Below, in pieces: positions 53,521-62,523 of a stretch of 64,000 nt of DNA (positions are counted from its first letter, which is position 1; every line of letters starts with the position of its first letter). Below the pieces are notes generated by a model. That model had not been told where the DNA came from, ran no database searches, and saw nothing but the letters and a program-made list of their open reading frames with translations. Origin of the DNA: Tildeniella nuda ZEHNDER 1965/U140 (GTDB lineage Bacteria > Cyanobacteriota > Cyanobacteriia > Leptolyngbyales > Leptolyngbyaceae); contig JAHHIG010000001.1 of assembly GCA_019358895.1 (NCBI GenBank), positions 496,001 through 560,000 on the forward strand, read 5' to 3'. The position numbers and the translations under genes are program-made.

Positions 53521-53709
53521 TCACCCTTCATACTCGCTGTCAATTTCAATCTCTAGCGTCTCTTCATCAATGCGTACATAGAGAATATTTGGTCGGCAGC
53601 AGACCTGACAATCCTCTACATACGACTGCTGATTGCCGCCACTAACATCAACAAACGTAGTGTTTTCCTCGCCACAGTAGGCACAGTAGTATTCCGCCGT
53701 ATTCTGCAT
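53521..53709 (-). CDS. CPXCG-motif Cys-rich small protein
   Basis: 62 residues. CAYCGEEN and CQVCCRPN give two CxxC motifs for a zinc ribbon, and the end is acidic (RIDEETLEIEIDSEYEG), as in the CPXCG family of bacterial small proteins. Function unknown. It lies 42 nt after the radical SAM gene on the same strand. Confidence 0.85.
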   Translation of the reverse strand: MQNTAEYYCAYCGEENTTFVDVSGGNQQSYVEDCQVCCRPNILYVRIDEETLEIEIDSEYEG

Positions 53710-53751
53710 TTACTTTCTTTCCCCTCACTTCTCACTCCTCTCCCCTCGCCT

Positions 53752-55386
53752 CTACCTCAACGCCTCAGCAGGTTGCTTGAACTGCTCCCTTGCACTCGCT
53801 AAATGCTTGAGCAACGTTGCTTGCGGTAGCGGACCTTGCAAATGACTCCAGGGAAGCACTTGTTCCGGTTGCCATTCGGTGTAGACGTAGAAATCCAGGC
53901 TGGGAAGCTTGCCCCGTAGTTCTTTGAAGGCGCGACGATAGCTGCCCAACGAATCGCCATAGTGGCGAGTCAATTCTAAGAGATCAGAAAGGCGACGATC
54001 GCCCCTGGAAAGCAGCGTTTGAATCACCGACCAGTTGTAGCTTTCGGGTCGAAAATCGATGCCTTGAGGGCGCAACTGTTTTTGGAGCCATTGCAGCCGC
54101 TTTTCAGACTGAGCATTTACGCTGAACCATTGAAAGGGCGTGTGTGCCTTGGGTACAAAAGTGCTGCAACCAAAGGTCAGACGCAATCCTGGTACAGTTT
54201 TCTTAATGTCCCGCAGCATCGCCACCGTTTGCTCGAGATCCTCTGGCTCCTCACCCGGAACGCCGACCATCCCATACAGCTTGAGATTGCTGAGTCCGCC
54301 TGCTTTGGCGTTCATCGCTGCCTGAATAATTTCGTCGTTGGTCAGCTTTTTGTTGATGATCTGACGCAGCCGATCGCTCCCACTTTCCACGGCGATCGTA
54401 ATTGAGCGAGTGTCGTGTTTCGTCAGCGTGGCTGCCAGTTTGGGGGTGACGGTGTTGGTTCGCACCGAGGCAATGCTCAGCCGCACATGGTCATAATCAG
54501 AACGATTAAGGTAATCCAGCAGCGTCTCAAATTCGGGATGTTGCGTAACGGACGCGCCAAGCAAACCCAAACGATCGGTGACGGTTAGCCCCTGCGCGAT
54601 CGCGGGGATCAGCGACTCCTCTACACTTGCCGTCCGAAACGGTAGCGTCAGATAACTGGCAAGGCAAAAGCGGCACATCTCCGGGCAACTCCGCACCACT
54701 TCAATCATGTAGATGTTTTCCCACGCCGCTTTCTCTGTAACGACGGTCGATGCTGACAGAGTATTACCGCGATAGGTTTGCTTCTCGATCCGTGCTGGAA
54801 TGCCTGCATCTACAGGGGCGATCGACTCCAACGCACCATCGGGGCTGTGATACGTCGCTACATACAGGCTCGGCACATAAATTCCTGGCACTTGCGCTAG
54901 GTGTCGCAGTTGGGTGAGGCGATCGGCATGGCGCACCGCTTGATAGGCAGTGATGAAGTCGTGCAGCAGCAGTTCGCCATCGCCCAGCAAAATGATATCG
55001 AAGAATGCCGCAAAGGGTTCTGGATTTGCCGTCAACACTGGACCACCCCCAAACACCAGCGGATGAGTGTCCGATCGTGTTGCTGCCCGAATCGGCACCG
55101 TCAACGACTCCAATAGGCTTAGGACATTCACATAGTCCAACTCCCACGACAGCGAAAAGCCGAGCAGTTCTGGCGCTGACGGCAACGGTTCCTGAGCATC
55201 CGTAAACAAACGGCTCACCTCCACATCAGCACGCGATGCTAGTGTTGCCCACACAACTTGGTAGCCCAGGCTGGTAATACCAACGCTGTACTCATTCGGA
55301 AACGCAAAAATTGTGGGCACGGCATCAACCGTTGGAGTAGCTGGAGTGAAAAGCAGGCGTTCGGCAGCGAAAGGGGAACCAGTCAT
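53752..55386 (-). CDS. Radical SAM protein with B12-binding-like N-terminus (TIGR03960-like)
   Basis: 544 residues. The N-terminal part (about 20-210: IFAFPNEYSVGITSLGYQVVWATL ... LGFSLSWELDYVNVLSLLE, VFGGGPVLTANPEPFAAFFD) is a B12-binding-type domain without clear cobalamin His. The radical SAM core has CPEMCRFCLASY, the CxxxCxxC that binds the [4Fe-4S] cluster, plus VESGSDRLRQIINK. It fits the uncharacterised TIGR03960/YgiQ-like group. The reaction is unknown. The protein is shorter than two-part members that carry a C-terminal DUF2344 domain. Confidence 0.88.
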   Translation of the reverse strand: MTGSPFAAERLLFTPATPTVDAVPTIFAFPNEYSVGITSLGYQVVWATLASRADVEVSRLFTDAQEPLPSAPELLGFSLSWELDYVNVLSLLESLTVPIRAATRSDTHPLVFGGGPVLTANPEPFAAFFDIILLGDGELLLHDFITAYQAVRHADRLTQLRHLAQVPGIYVPSLYVATYHSPDGALESIAPVDAGIPARIEKQTYRGNTLSASTVVTEKAAWENIYMIEVVRSCPEMCRFCLASYLTLPFRTASVEESLIPAIAQGLTVTDRLGLLGASVTQHPEFETLLDYLNRSDYDHVRLSIASVRTNTVTPKLAATLTKHDTRSITIAVESGSDRLRQIINKKLTNDEIIQAAMNAKAGGLSNLKLYGMVGVPGEEPEDLEQTVAMLRDIKKTVPGLRLTFGCSTFVPKAHTPFQWFSVNAQSEKRLQWLQKQLRPQGIDFRPESYNWSVIQTLLSRGDRRLSDLLELTRHYGDSLGSYRRAFKELRGKLPSLDFYVYTEWQPEQVLPWSHLQGPLPQATLLKHLASAREQFKQPAEALR

Positions 55387-55528
55387 GCATCAGAGCGATA
55401 GGGAACACAGATCAGCAAGGGCATACATTTAAACCCCTTCCCTTGTTGTAGCTTTTCTTGTGCCCTTCCAGTCGGGCGGTTTCTAATCCCAGCAGTTTTT
55501 AATGGATTGAATTCACATCTTCTCTGGT

Positions 55529-57835
55529 CTAGAATCTCTGACCAAAGCCAAACTGAAAGCGACTATCGCCTTGATCACTCACGCCAAAGTCAGCGCGAAT
55601 GATGCCAAAAGGCGAGTTCACTCGCAAACCAACGCCAAAGCCAGCCCCTGTTCCCGGTTTGCCCCGCTGCACACCTGGTTCGCCTAGCACCTCATCACTG
55701 GTGCCTAAATCGGAGGCAAAATCGGCAAAGACGACACCACCCAAAAAGCGATAGATCGGAAAGCGATATTCAGCGGATGCCAGAAAGTAACTGCGGCTGG
55801 TTGCCACATCGCCTGCACCATAGCCGCGTACCGAATTAGGACCGCCCAGCACATAGGCATTGTAGGGCGGCAGATCGCCGAACGTGGTACCACCCTGAAG
55901 ATTAAAGGCAACAACTTGCGGCTGTTGAGCATCGGCACCGGGTTTGATCAGACTCACTGGAATGAACGTCGCGTAATTTGCCTGCAAGCGATTACCAAAC
56001 ACTTCACCGCGACCGATCGGGATAAATTGTTCTGTACTCAGGGTAACGACGGAGCCACGGCTGGGATTGACCACATTATCGCGCAAGTCTTGAAGCGCCG
56101 TGAAAGAGAGCGTTGTCAGGTCATCAATGCCCGTACCGCTGAGCGAAAGAGGATTCCCTCGACGATCTTGGGCAAAAATGTTGCCATCGCGATCGCGCAG
56201 GCTCACATTTGTATAGTTCAGCCCCACCGTTCCTTTCCAGGTTGATCCAAGTGGTCTCGTTGCGTTAACACCGCCGCCAATTTTCCGTTCTCGCACACGG
56301 CTACCGTTTGGCAGCTTGATTTCATCATCAAACACGTTAGAAAGACCCTGTCGCCGAAACACGTTCGCACCATAACCAGGCGTGTTGGGGTCTGTATCGC
56401 GGTACGGGCTATCGAAACGGGCATCAAACTGGGTATCTAAGGTGCCAGGCTGGACGTTGGCACTGAACCGTTGTCCCAAGCCAGCAAAGTTGTTGTCCTG
56501 AAAATTGATCGAGGCGAAAAGCCCCTGTTCATCGTTGTAACCACCGCTAAAATTGACGCGTCGCGCCGACCCTTCCACCACGTTGTAGATGACGGCAACC
56601 CGACGTGCATCGCCTTCAAACGAAACATTGGCACCGTCAAAAATGCCCAATTCGCTGAGCCGCCGCAAATCTGCGCGCGCAACATCATCGCGGAATACCT
56701 GCCCTGGTTGCAGTTTTATTTGTCGGCGTAAGAAACCTGGTTGTGTACGCCCCTTGATCGGTTGTCCCTTGTCATCAACAGGCTGACCCTCTTTGTTGAC
56801 AAAGCGAACTTGCACATCGCCGACATAGCCCTCAGCCACTTCAACGGTGACAATGCCTTCTCGTGTGGGTTGTAGCGTCAGTACTCGCGCTAACGTGTAG
56901 CCGTTTTGGGCGTACCACTCGTTGATGCGCTTGACGCTTTCGTTGAGCAGCGTGGGTTTAACCGCTGCACCCAATTGCGCCCCAAATAACTGGTTGGCAA
57001 CATCCAGCGTGAGTGCCTGTGCGCCTGATAGCCGGAGCGATCGCACCACGATCGGCTCCACCTGAAACACTACACTCAAACCTTGAGGATTGGTACGGCT
57101 GCTCACGCTGGCATTGGCAAACAGCCCAGTGCCCAAAATATCTGCGACATCTTGCTTGAGCTGGCTACCGCTAGTACCGCCACCCGGTCTCGTTTTGACG
57201 GTGTTGCGAACGACTTGCTGTAGCTCTGCTTCGACTCCTACCACCTGAACATCGGTTGCCGTCACCACCAAATCGGGCGACGCGATCGTGCCTGTGGTAG
57301 CACGTTGGCTGGGAGGTGTAGCAGTCGGTTGACTGGGAAGCGTCGTTGGCGTTGCTGTTGGCAACGGTGGCACTGTTACAGTTCCTGTTTGGCTGGCTGG
57401 AGCAGTTTCAGGCGTAGTGGCTTGTTGAGTCGGTACTACCCAGATGGGCGCATCGATCGAGGTTGGCGACGCAGGTGTTGATGGATTGACAGTTGAGGCT
57501 GGCGTGTCCGTTGCCGATGGGCTAGTCGTTGGCGATGTGGCGGTTGAGGATAAAGGCGCACCAAAGTCGATTGCTGGTTGATCAGACCCGATCGCGGGAA
57601 TAGTAGTGGGTGCCGCTGTCGGTGCAGGCGCTGTCGGTGCAGGAGTAATTGGCGCAGGGGTGGGTGCTGCGAGCGGCTGATAGTCCTGGTAATACTGAGT
57701 GCTGACAGCCGTTTGAGCATCCGGTTCGGTCGATGCAGACGCTATGGCAGCGTGAACCCCTTCATACGTTGCGATCGCCGCTAGCGCACAGGCTGCTAGT
57801 GTCTGTAGGTGCATTAACGTCACGTTGCGGCTCAC
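55529..57835 (-). CDS. BamA/Omp85-family outer-membrane assembly protein
   Basis: 768 residues (GTG 57835; ATG 57814 also possible). A signal segment (LQTLAACALAAIATYEGVHAAIA) is followed by a 170-residue Pro/Thr-rich linker, then three POTRA domains (about 200-430; VVRSLRLSGAQALTLDVANQLFG, RVNEWYAQNGYTLARVL) and a C-terminal Omp85 barrel with the VRGY motif (GGPNSVRGYGAG) and terminal Phe (FQFGFGQRF). It would insert outer-membrane beta-barrels. Cyanobacterial Omp85 proteins share the three-POTRA layout and Pro-rich N-terminus. Likely the essential BamA, though more than one Omp85 may exist. Confidence 0.9.
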   Translation of the reverse strand: MSRNVTLMHLQTLAACALAAIATYEGVHAAIASASTEPDAQTAVSTQYYQDYQPLAAPTPAPITPAPTAPAPTAAPTTIPAIGSDQPAIDFGAPLSSTATSPTTSPSATDTPASTVNPSTPASPTSIDAPIWVVPTQQATTPETAPASQTGTVTVPPLPTATPTTLPSQPTATPPSQRATTGTIASPDLVVTATDVQVVGVEAELQQVVRNTVKTRPGGGTSGSQLKQDVADILGTGLFANASVSSRTNPQGLSVVFQVEPIVVRSLRLSGAQALTLDVANQLFGAQLGAAVKPTLLNESVKRINEWYAQNGYTLARVLTLQPTREGIVTVEVAEGYVGDVQVRFVNKEGQPVDDKGQPIKGRTQPGFLRRQIKLQPGQVFRDDVARADLRRLSELGIFDGANVSFEGDARRVAVIYNVVEGSARRVNFSGGYNDEQGLFASINFQDNNFAGLGQRFSANVQPGTLDTQFDARFDSPYRDTDPNTPGYGANVFRRQGLSNVFDDEIKLPNGSRVRERKIGGGVNATRPLGSTWKGTVGLNYTNVSLRDRDGNIFAQDRRGNPLSLSGTGIDDLTTLSFTALQDLRDNVVNPSRGSVVTLSTEQFIPIGRGEVFGNRLQANYATFIPVSLIKPGADAQQPQVVAFNLQGGTTFGDLPPYNAYVLGGPNSVRGYGAGDVATSRSYFLASAEYRFPIYRFLGGVVFADFASDLGTSDEVLGEPGVQRGKPGTGAGFGVGLRVNSPFGIIRADFGVSDQGDSRFQFGFGQRF

Positions 57836-58013
57836 CGATAGAACGTTCCAAACAGGTCAGACGTGCCTAGCCGCTACGATCGCGATGCTACTGGGTAAAC
57901 GGACGGGCTGACAAGTTGGCTCCTAACATTTTGCACGGTTGCCTCAGAATTGCCACGTTCTTTACAAAAGTAATGTGTTGAGTCTGGCTCACCAATGCTT
58001 CAAGCTGCCACGC

Positions 58014-58205
58014 TCAGATAGCGCAGCTACAGGGAGCAGGCGTTGACTGCACAGAGTGAAATTGAGCTTGAGCAAACGCAGCGCTACAAGAAAATGATGT
58101 GTAGCCGTTCATGCGTTTTAACGAAACAATGCCCTCTTTGCACTCAATGACTCGATAAAAAGCGCCATTTTCAGCAGTCAGAATATCTCCAAGCTGAATG
58201 TTCAT
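58014..58205 (-). CDS. Small protein of unknown function
   Basis: 63 residues: MNIQLGDILTAENGAFYRVIECKEGIVSLKRMNG, a single beta-rich module like a KOW/SH3-type barrel, followed by SCSAAFAQAQF and a Cys-containing tail (PAPCSCAI). It has coherent codon use and no overlap with other genes, but no recognised family. It stands alone between the BamA-like gene and a conserved membrane protein. Confidence 0.5.
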   Translation of the reverse strand: MNIQLGDILTAENGAFYRVIECKEGIVSLKRMNGYTSFSCSAAFAQAQFHSVQSTPAPCSCAI

Positions 58206-58425
58206 GTCTTCAAGCGCACACTTCGCTGTAAGGTGATCGATGCTCTCAGTATTGCTCGATACACATTCTATTACGCGATCGATTTAATGAAGAGTTCAAC
58301 GCTCTCCGTAAATTCGACGTGATTCTTTTTTGCACGTCTCAGCCATGCGTACGGTGCCATGCACACCAACACCTATCTGAGTCTGAGCTTGCTAATCGCC
58401 TTTTCTGGCTATGACTGCCCCTGCC

Positions 58426-59733
58426 CTAGTTGTATCCTTGGAGGCGACGTTGCCACTCCGCATCAATTTTGGATGCTTGCTCTACGTCTTGCTCCAATAG
58501 ATCGTGCTCTGTGGTGTATGCCAGATCGTCTGTACCAATGACTGTTTCGAGGGCAAACTGTTGGGCATAGGCAATTTTGTCGCGCAGTTTAGCCTCTGCC
58601 TGATTCAACTGCATCGCTTCCTCCTGACGGGCAGCATTGCGAGTAGCAATCTTGCCATTGCGCCACTGAATCCAGAAGTAGCGCACCAGCGGCAGGGCTA
58701 GAAAGGCACTGCCATAACCCAGGAGCACCCAATAAATCGACTGCACAAATGCCACTAAGCCCCCCAGGGCAATGGCAGCAGAACCATCAGCAAGCAGTTT
58801 GCCCAGCACCAGTGCGCCAACAAGATTGACTCCGCCCAACGCTGCTGCTACCGTCAGTTGCCCAGAACTAGCCTGACTAAACCGCCAGGGAAATTCCTGG
58901 AAATAAGCAGCAACGGGTTTAGGACGGGTTTGCGCTGCCGTTGCCTGTAACTCTGGAAAGTGATAGACAATATCTCCGTCAGGGCTAACTTCCGGTTGAC
59001 CGTTAAACCGAGACAGCACTGGCAGCATATATTCTTCGTATTCTCGGCTGTAGCCTTGCCCCAGATGATCGAGATAAGGTGCAAGCTGCTCAGCTACAAC
59101 GGCTCCACGCTGGTTACGGATGACGGTGCCGATCGCCTGCCAGCGACGTTCTTCTAAATCAGCATTGGGGTTGCCATCGCCAAACAGGAAGGAGAAGGTT
59201 GCCTCTAAAAAGTTCATCTTCGGCTTGTCGTCGTACCGTGCGCGACTGTACTGGCGTGGGCGATCGTAATAGTTGGGCGAGAAAAACCAGAAAAAATCTG
59301 GACCCAGCCAAACATTGGGCATAAAAATTGCACCGCCGCCCGAATCCTGGCGATCGTCTCCGTCACGGCTTGAGTTTGCTGCTGTCACAATGATGACGAT
59401 CGTCACCAAAATCAGCGCAATGGATGCTACCAGCACAATGCCAAAAGAAATCCGAATCAGGTAGAACAGAATTTTCCAAACCTTGCCCCACCATTCTTGC
59501 AACTGTAGCTGTAAGTATTTACGACGCAGCACTGTGCGGAAGTTTTGGGGAAATAGATAAACCACCTCGCCAGACTCTGCGACCTGAAGATGCCCACCTG
59601 CATCGGAGGCAAGCGCTAAGAGTCCTTGCTGGGCGAAGTTCACATTTAACCCTGCCTGACTGGCAACATCACCAACCGTAACGCGGTAATCGAGGCGTTC
59701 AACCGCTTGCATAATATCGGGATTCGGAGCCAT
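58426..59733 (-). CDS. Conserved membrane protein of unknown function
   Basis: 435 residues. An N-terminal winged-helix-like segment (VERLDYRVTVGDVASQAGLNVNFAQQGLLALASDAGGHLQV) is followed by a membrane hairpin (FYLIRISFGIVLVASIALILVTIVIIV, about 90-116), a Tyr/Phe-rich region (WFFSPNYYDRPRQYSRARYDD) and two further helices in the C-terminal half. A second GDIVYHFPELQ motif echoes the earlier GEVVYLFPQNF, suggesting two copies of the N-terminal module. Homologues exist in cyanobacteria and chloroplasts as far as I recall; function unclear. Confidence 0.75.
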   Translation of the reverse strand: MAPNPDIMQAVERLDYRVTVGDVASQAGLNVNFAQQGLLALASDAGGHLQVAESGEVVYLFPQNFRTVLRRKYLQLQLQEWWGKVWKILFYLIRISFGIVLVASIALILVTIVIIVTAANSSRDGDDRQDSGGGAIFMPNVWLGPDFFWFFSPNYYDRPRQYSRARYDDKPKMNFLEATFSFLFGDGNPNADLEERRWQAIGTVIRNQRGAVVAEQLAPYLDHLGQGYSREYEEYMLPVLSRFNGQPEVSPDGDIVYHFPELQATAAQTRPKPVAAYFQEFPWRFSQASSGQLTVAAALGGVNLVGALVLGKLLADGSAAIALGGLVAFVQSIYWVLLGYGSAFLALPLVRYFWIQWRNGKIATRNAARQEEAMQLNQAEAKLRDKIAYAQQFALETVIGTDDLAYTTEHDLLEQDVEQASKIDAEWQRRLQGYN

Positions 59734-59893
59734 TTTGGTTCTCTAGAAAGCCGTTTCTCTCTCCAGTATAGAAGCTGTGTTTTTGTGTATGGGAGGGAAA
59801 GAGGTAGCGGGAAGCGCGAGTGGTTCGTTGAGTCAAGCACCGATCGCGCCCAACGCTGTACAGTAGAATGAGCAGTCGTTACAAACCGAAACA

Positions 59894-60499
59894 GTGACTT
59901 CATCGTCTGTCGTCAAGCCTCAGCGTCGATCACTCCAGGCACCCCCTGCAAAAATCTTTCACTGGGTCAACATTGTCAGTCTCTTTCTCATGCTGACCAG
60001 TGGGTTGCAGATTTACAACGCTAATCCGGTTTTTGGTGGGCGTGAAGGCTTCCATTTTCCGTTTGTTGGTCTGCTTGGTGGCTGGCTGGCGGGTGGACGA
60101 CACTGGCACTTTGCCGCGATGTGGTTTTTCTCGCTGAATCTGCTCTGGTATGGCGTATACGTTCTCCTGACGCAGCGCTGGAAACATCGATATGTGGGCA
60201 GCAACGACATCAAGGCATTGCAGCAGAGCAAAAGTCTGAAGCGCCGTTTTTACGCATGGCACCGGATTGCTTACACGTCGATTATCCCAATCCTGCTGCT
60301 GGCGCTCTTGAGTGGGATCGGCATGTATAAACCGGCTCAGTTTTACTGGATTGTGGACTTGTTTGGCGATTGGTTTGCGCTCAGGGTTGTGCATTTCCTG
60401 ACGGTGCCAACAGTCATTGTGTTTGCGATCGTCCATTCCTGGCTGGCACTCAAAGCAGGGGGCGATCGGCTGGTTGATTCGATGTTTCTGGAGGAGTGA
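59894..60499 (+). CDS. Cytochrome b561-type membrane protein
   Basis: 201 residues from GTG 59894. Four membrane helices with His residues in pairs: FHWVNIVSLFLM, HWHFAAMWFFSLNLLWYG, WHRIAYTSIIPILLL and VVHFLTVPTVIVFAIVHSWLAL. These are the axial haem b ligands of the cytochrome b/b6-like family used as quinol-linked membrane subunits. Lying before a Tat-exported molybdopterin oxidoreductase on the same strand, it is the likely electron partner, like YedZ/MsrQ for YedY/MsrP. Confidence 0.88.
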   Translation: MTSSSVVKPQRRSLQAPPAKIFHWVNIVSLFLMLTSGLQIYNANPVFGGREGFHFPFVGLLGGWLAGGRHWHFAAMWFFSLNLLWYGVYVLLTQRWKHRYVGSNDIKALQQSKSLKRRFYAWHRIAYTSIIPILLLALLSGIGMYKPAQFYWIVDLFGDWFALRVVHFLTVPTVIVFAIVHSWLALKAGGDRLVDSMFLEE

Positions 60500-60508
60500 A
60501 GAAAAGAC

Positions 60509-60698
60509 GGCGGTCAGCGGTCAGCTATCAGCGGTCAGCGGTCAGCAGCAATTCAAAACCCGCAACTCAAACCTTCTCCCCTGCTCCCCTACTCCCTCTG
60601 CCTCCCCTACTTCCCCTGCCTCCCCTGCCTCCCTAGCCTCCCCTGCTCCCCTGCTCCCCTACTCCCTCTGCCTCCCCTGCTTCCCCTGCTCCCCTACC
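60509..60698. repeat. Composite heptamer repeat (GCGGTCA, spacer, CTCCCCTG)
   Basis: GCGGTCA-type units (60509-60546), spacer GCAGCAATTCAAAA ... CGCAACTCAAA, then about 20 CTCCCCT/GCCTCCC units up to 60698. The direct counterpart on the other strand is 43369-43474. It separates the cytochrome b gene from its partner oxidoreductase gene by 202 bp. Confidence 0.9.
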
Positions 60699-60701
60699 CT
60701 C

Positions 60702-61424
60702 ATGCACTCCCCCTCCGATACCCCCGATTCTCTCCCTCGCCGCAGTTTTCTCAGAATCGCTGGACTGACTGGTGCAGGCTGGATTGTCACCAGTGCGGGT
60801 CTCACGCTGGTCGAAAGTGTGGCGGGTAAGCTGTTTATGCCTGTGAACGATCGCCTCGACGCATTGCTGCTGAAGCCGCAAAAGCTCATACCAGAGTTTC
60901 CAGTGAGCGCGATCGAACCAGACGCATTGATTGAGAATACGTTTCGATTCATCCCTCGCATTGATCAGACGACGTTTCGCCTCACAGTGGATGGTGCTGT
61001 GAATAAGCCACTTAGCCTTGACCTGACGACTATTCAGCAAATGCCGTTAACCTCAATGGTGATGCGCCATGTCTGTGTTGAAGGTTGGGCGGCGATCGTG
61101 CAGTGGGGTGGGGTCAGGCTGCGAGATCTCATTCAACTCGCGCAGCCAAAGGCAGACGTGCGCTATGTCTACTTCCACTCAGCCGATGGTTACTACGAAA
61201 GCTGGGATCTAGCATCTGCGCTGCATCCTCAAACCGTGCTGGCATATCAAATGAACCGTGCGCCGCTTCCGGCTAAGAATGGTGCACCACTGCGGTTGGC
61301 ATCGCCAATTAAGCTAGGCTATAAGCTGAGCAAATGGGTGACGGGTATGACGCTGGTCAGCGAACTAGCGCAGCAGAAGGGTTATTGGGAAGATCTCGGT
61401 TACGAGTGGTTTGCAGGGCTGTAA
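60702..61424 (+). CDS. Molybdopterin-dependent oxidoreductase, sulfite-oxidase/YedY-like, Tat-exported
   Basis: 240 residues from ATG 60702. The N-terminus carries a twin-arginine signal (PRRSFLRIAGLTGAGWIV). The SUOX fold is marked by FRLTVDGAVNKPLSLDLTTIQQMP and the molybdenum-ligand Cys in MRHVCVEGWAAIVQWGG, then YVYFHSADGYYESWDL and AYQMNRAPLPAKNGAPLRL. No b5 haem or dimerisation domain, so it resembles the YedY/MsrP group (periplasmic methionine sulfoxide reductase) or related plain Moco enzymes. The frame continues upstream to 60417, but that part translates the repeat and is probably not used. Confidence 0.9.
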   Translation: MHSPSDTPDSLPRRSFLRIAGLTGAGWIVTSAGLTLVESVAGKLFMPVNDRLDALLLKPQKLIPEFPVSAIEPDALIENTFRFIPRIDQTTFRLTVDGAVNKPLSLDLTTIQQMPLTSMVMRHVCVEGWAAIVQWGGVRLRDLIQLAQPKADVRYVYFHSADGYYESWDLASALHPQTVLAYQMNRAPLPAKNGAPLRLASPIKLGYKLSKWVTGMTLVSELAQQKGYWEDLGYEWFAGL

Positions 61425-61449
61425 GCTGCAAGCGTTGGGATTGCATGTT

Positions 61450-61508
61450 CTAGGGGCTGCCATCAATTACAACTACACATGACTTGCAGCAAGGGTTCCA
61501 GCCCCTAG
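61450..61508. repeat. Inverted repeat between convergent genes
   Basis: CTAGGGGCTG (61450-61459) and CAGCCCCTAG (61499-61508) are perfect 10-bp inverted copies around a 39-nt loop. No T-run follows, so it is a poor intrinsic terminator. Confidence 0.5.
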
Positions 61509-61576
61509 TCTGGTGTGTTGGGGCGGGCGCGATCAGGCTGATACCGCAGGGTTTTAGAGCCAATTGATGACGCGCC

Positions 61577-62248
61577 CTAGGGCTGCAAAATTAACTGCCA
61601 CTCAACGGCTTTAGCATTCCACAGCGGCAGGGCTGTTTCGTCCACGACGTAAGGTCCCCAATATCGTCCAGAGCCATCCTGGGCAAAAGCAACTAGCACA
61701 TCGCCTTTCTTTAGCTTGAGGGTGCGATCGGGCAACGAAACCAGCAGTCCTCTGGCACCACCCTCTTCAGGGGCAAAATCCCAGTGCGACGGAAGTTCGT
61801 AGTTGGCTTGACTGACCGCTTTTACAGTCGAAGTGTTGCCTCCAGGCAGTGCGGATTCGCTAGAGGTCTTCTTTGACAACAGCGCCACGCGAACTGGATA
61901 GCCAGTAGGATTACCAATTCTAAAAACGCCTTGGCGGGTGGCTGGCGCTCCAGCAGGCTGCTTGCCAACGGACTGAGGCACTTCTGGCTTGCTTGGCGTT
62001 ACTGTAGGCAGGTTTGTGCTACTTGGGGCAGGCATTGGCTGTCCTTTCGCTGCTGGTGTTGGCGCACCGATGGGCGTTGACAGTGAGTCCAGCGTTGATG
62101 GCACGATCGCGGTAACAGTGAAGCGTTTAAACACAACCCAGGCGCTCACCAAACATAAGACTGCCGCTGCGGTCACACCAACGGCAAATTGCCATCGTGG
62201 TTTCATTTGCCTAGCTGATTTGCCCGCCATTGCCTGTCCGCCATTCAT
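61577..62248 (-). CDS. Membrane-anchored protein of unknown function
   Basis: 223 residues. AGG precedes ATG 62248. A basic N-terminus and one membrane helix (FAVGVTAAAVLCLVSAWVVF, about 20-39) lead into a Pro/Thr-rich linker (about 60-105) and a C-terminal beta-rich domain starting FRIGNPTGYPVRVALLSKK and including PSHWDFAPEEGGARG and YWGPYVVDETALPLW. The domain looks secreted-side. I do not recognise the family. Confidence 0.65.
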   Translation of the reverse strand: MNGGQAMAGKSARQMKPRWQFAVGVTAAAVLCLVSAWVVFKRFTVTAIVPSTLDSLSTPIGAPTPAAKGQPMPAPSSTNLPTVTPSKPEVPQSVGKQPAGAPATRQGVFRIGNPTGYPVRVALLSKKTSSESALPGGNTSTVKAVSQANYELPSHWDFAPEEGGARGLLVSLPDRTLKLKKGDVLVAFAQDGSGRYWGPYVVDETALPLWNAKAVEWQLILQP

Positions 62249-62523
62249 AGCCCTACCTTAGTAATAACAACTTTCGGTTCATAAGGGTGAAGAACATTCT
62301 TGAGCGATCGCGTCGAGGTTATTCCCCCCTGACGGTCACTTAACGGCTTTGCTCTGGCAACCTGGTAGAGTGTCCACTTTGAGTGAACGGTTAGATGGGT
62401 ATATGAGTCGATGAGCTTGCTTGCTGACCGACCATCGACCCCTGCACTCTCCACCTATCAACTCCTGGTCTCTCTACTTAAACCTTGACAAACCACCAGG
62501 GCGAGGGCTTCTTTATGGTTCCG
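62249..62523. other. Intergenic region, nothing recognised
   Basis: 275 bp between two - strand genes. It contains no repeat of the classes seen elsewhere and no good hairpin. The promoter of the 61577-62248 gene is expected here. Confidence 0.3.

Noticed and set aside
58359-58541. 60-codon + strand frame with several Cys
   Set aside because: It overlaps the end of the conserved membrane protein gene on the other strand and lacks a ribosome-binding site.
60417-60701. Long N-terminal extension of the molybdopterin oxidoreductase frame
   Set aside because: The codons overlap the cytochrome b gene and translate heptamer repeats; the Tat signal begins at 60702.
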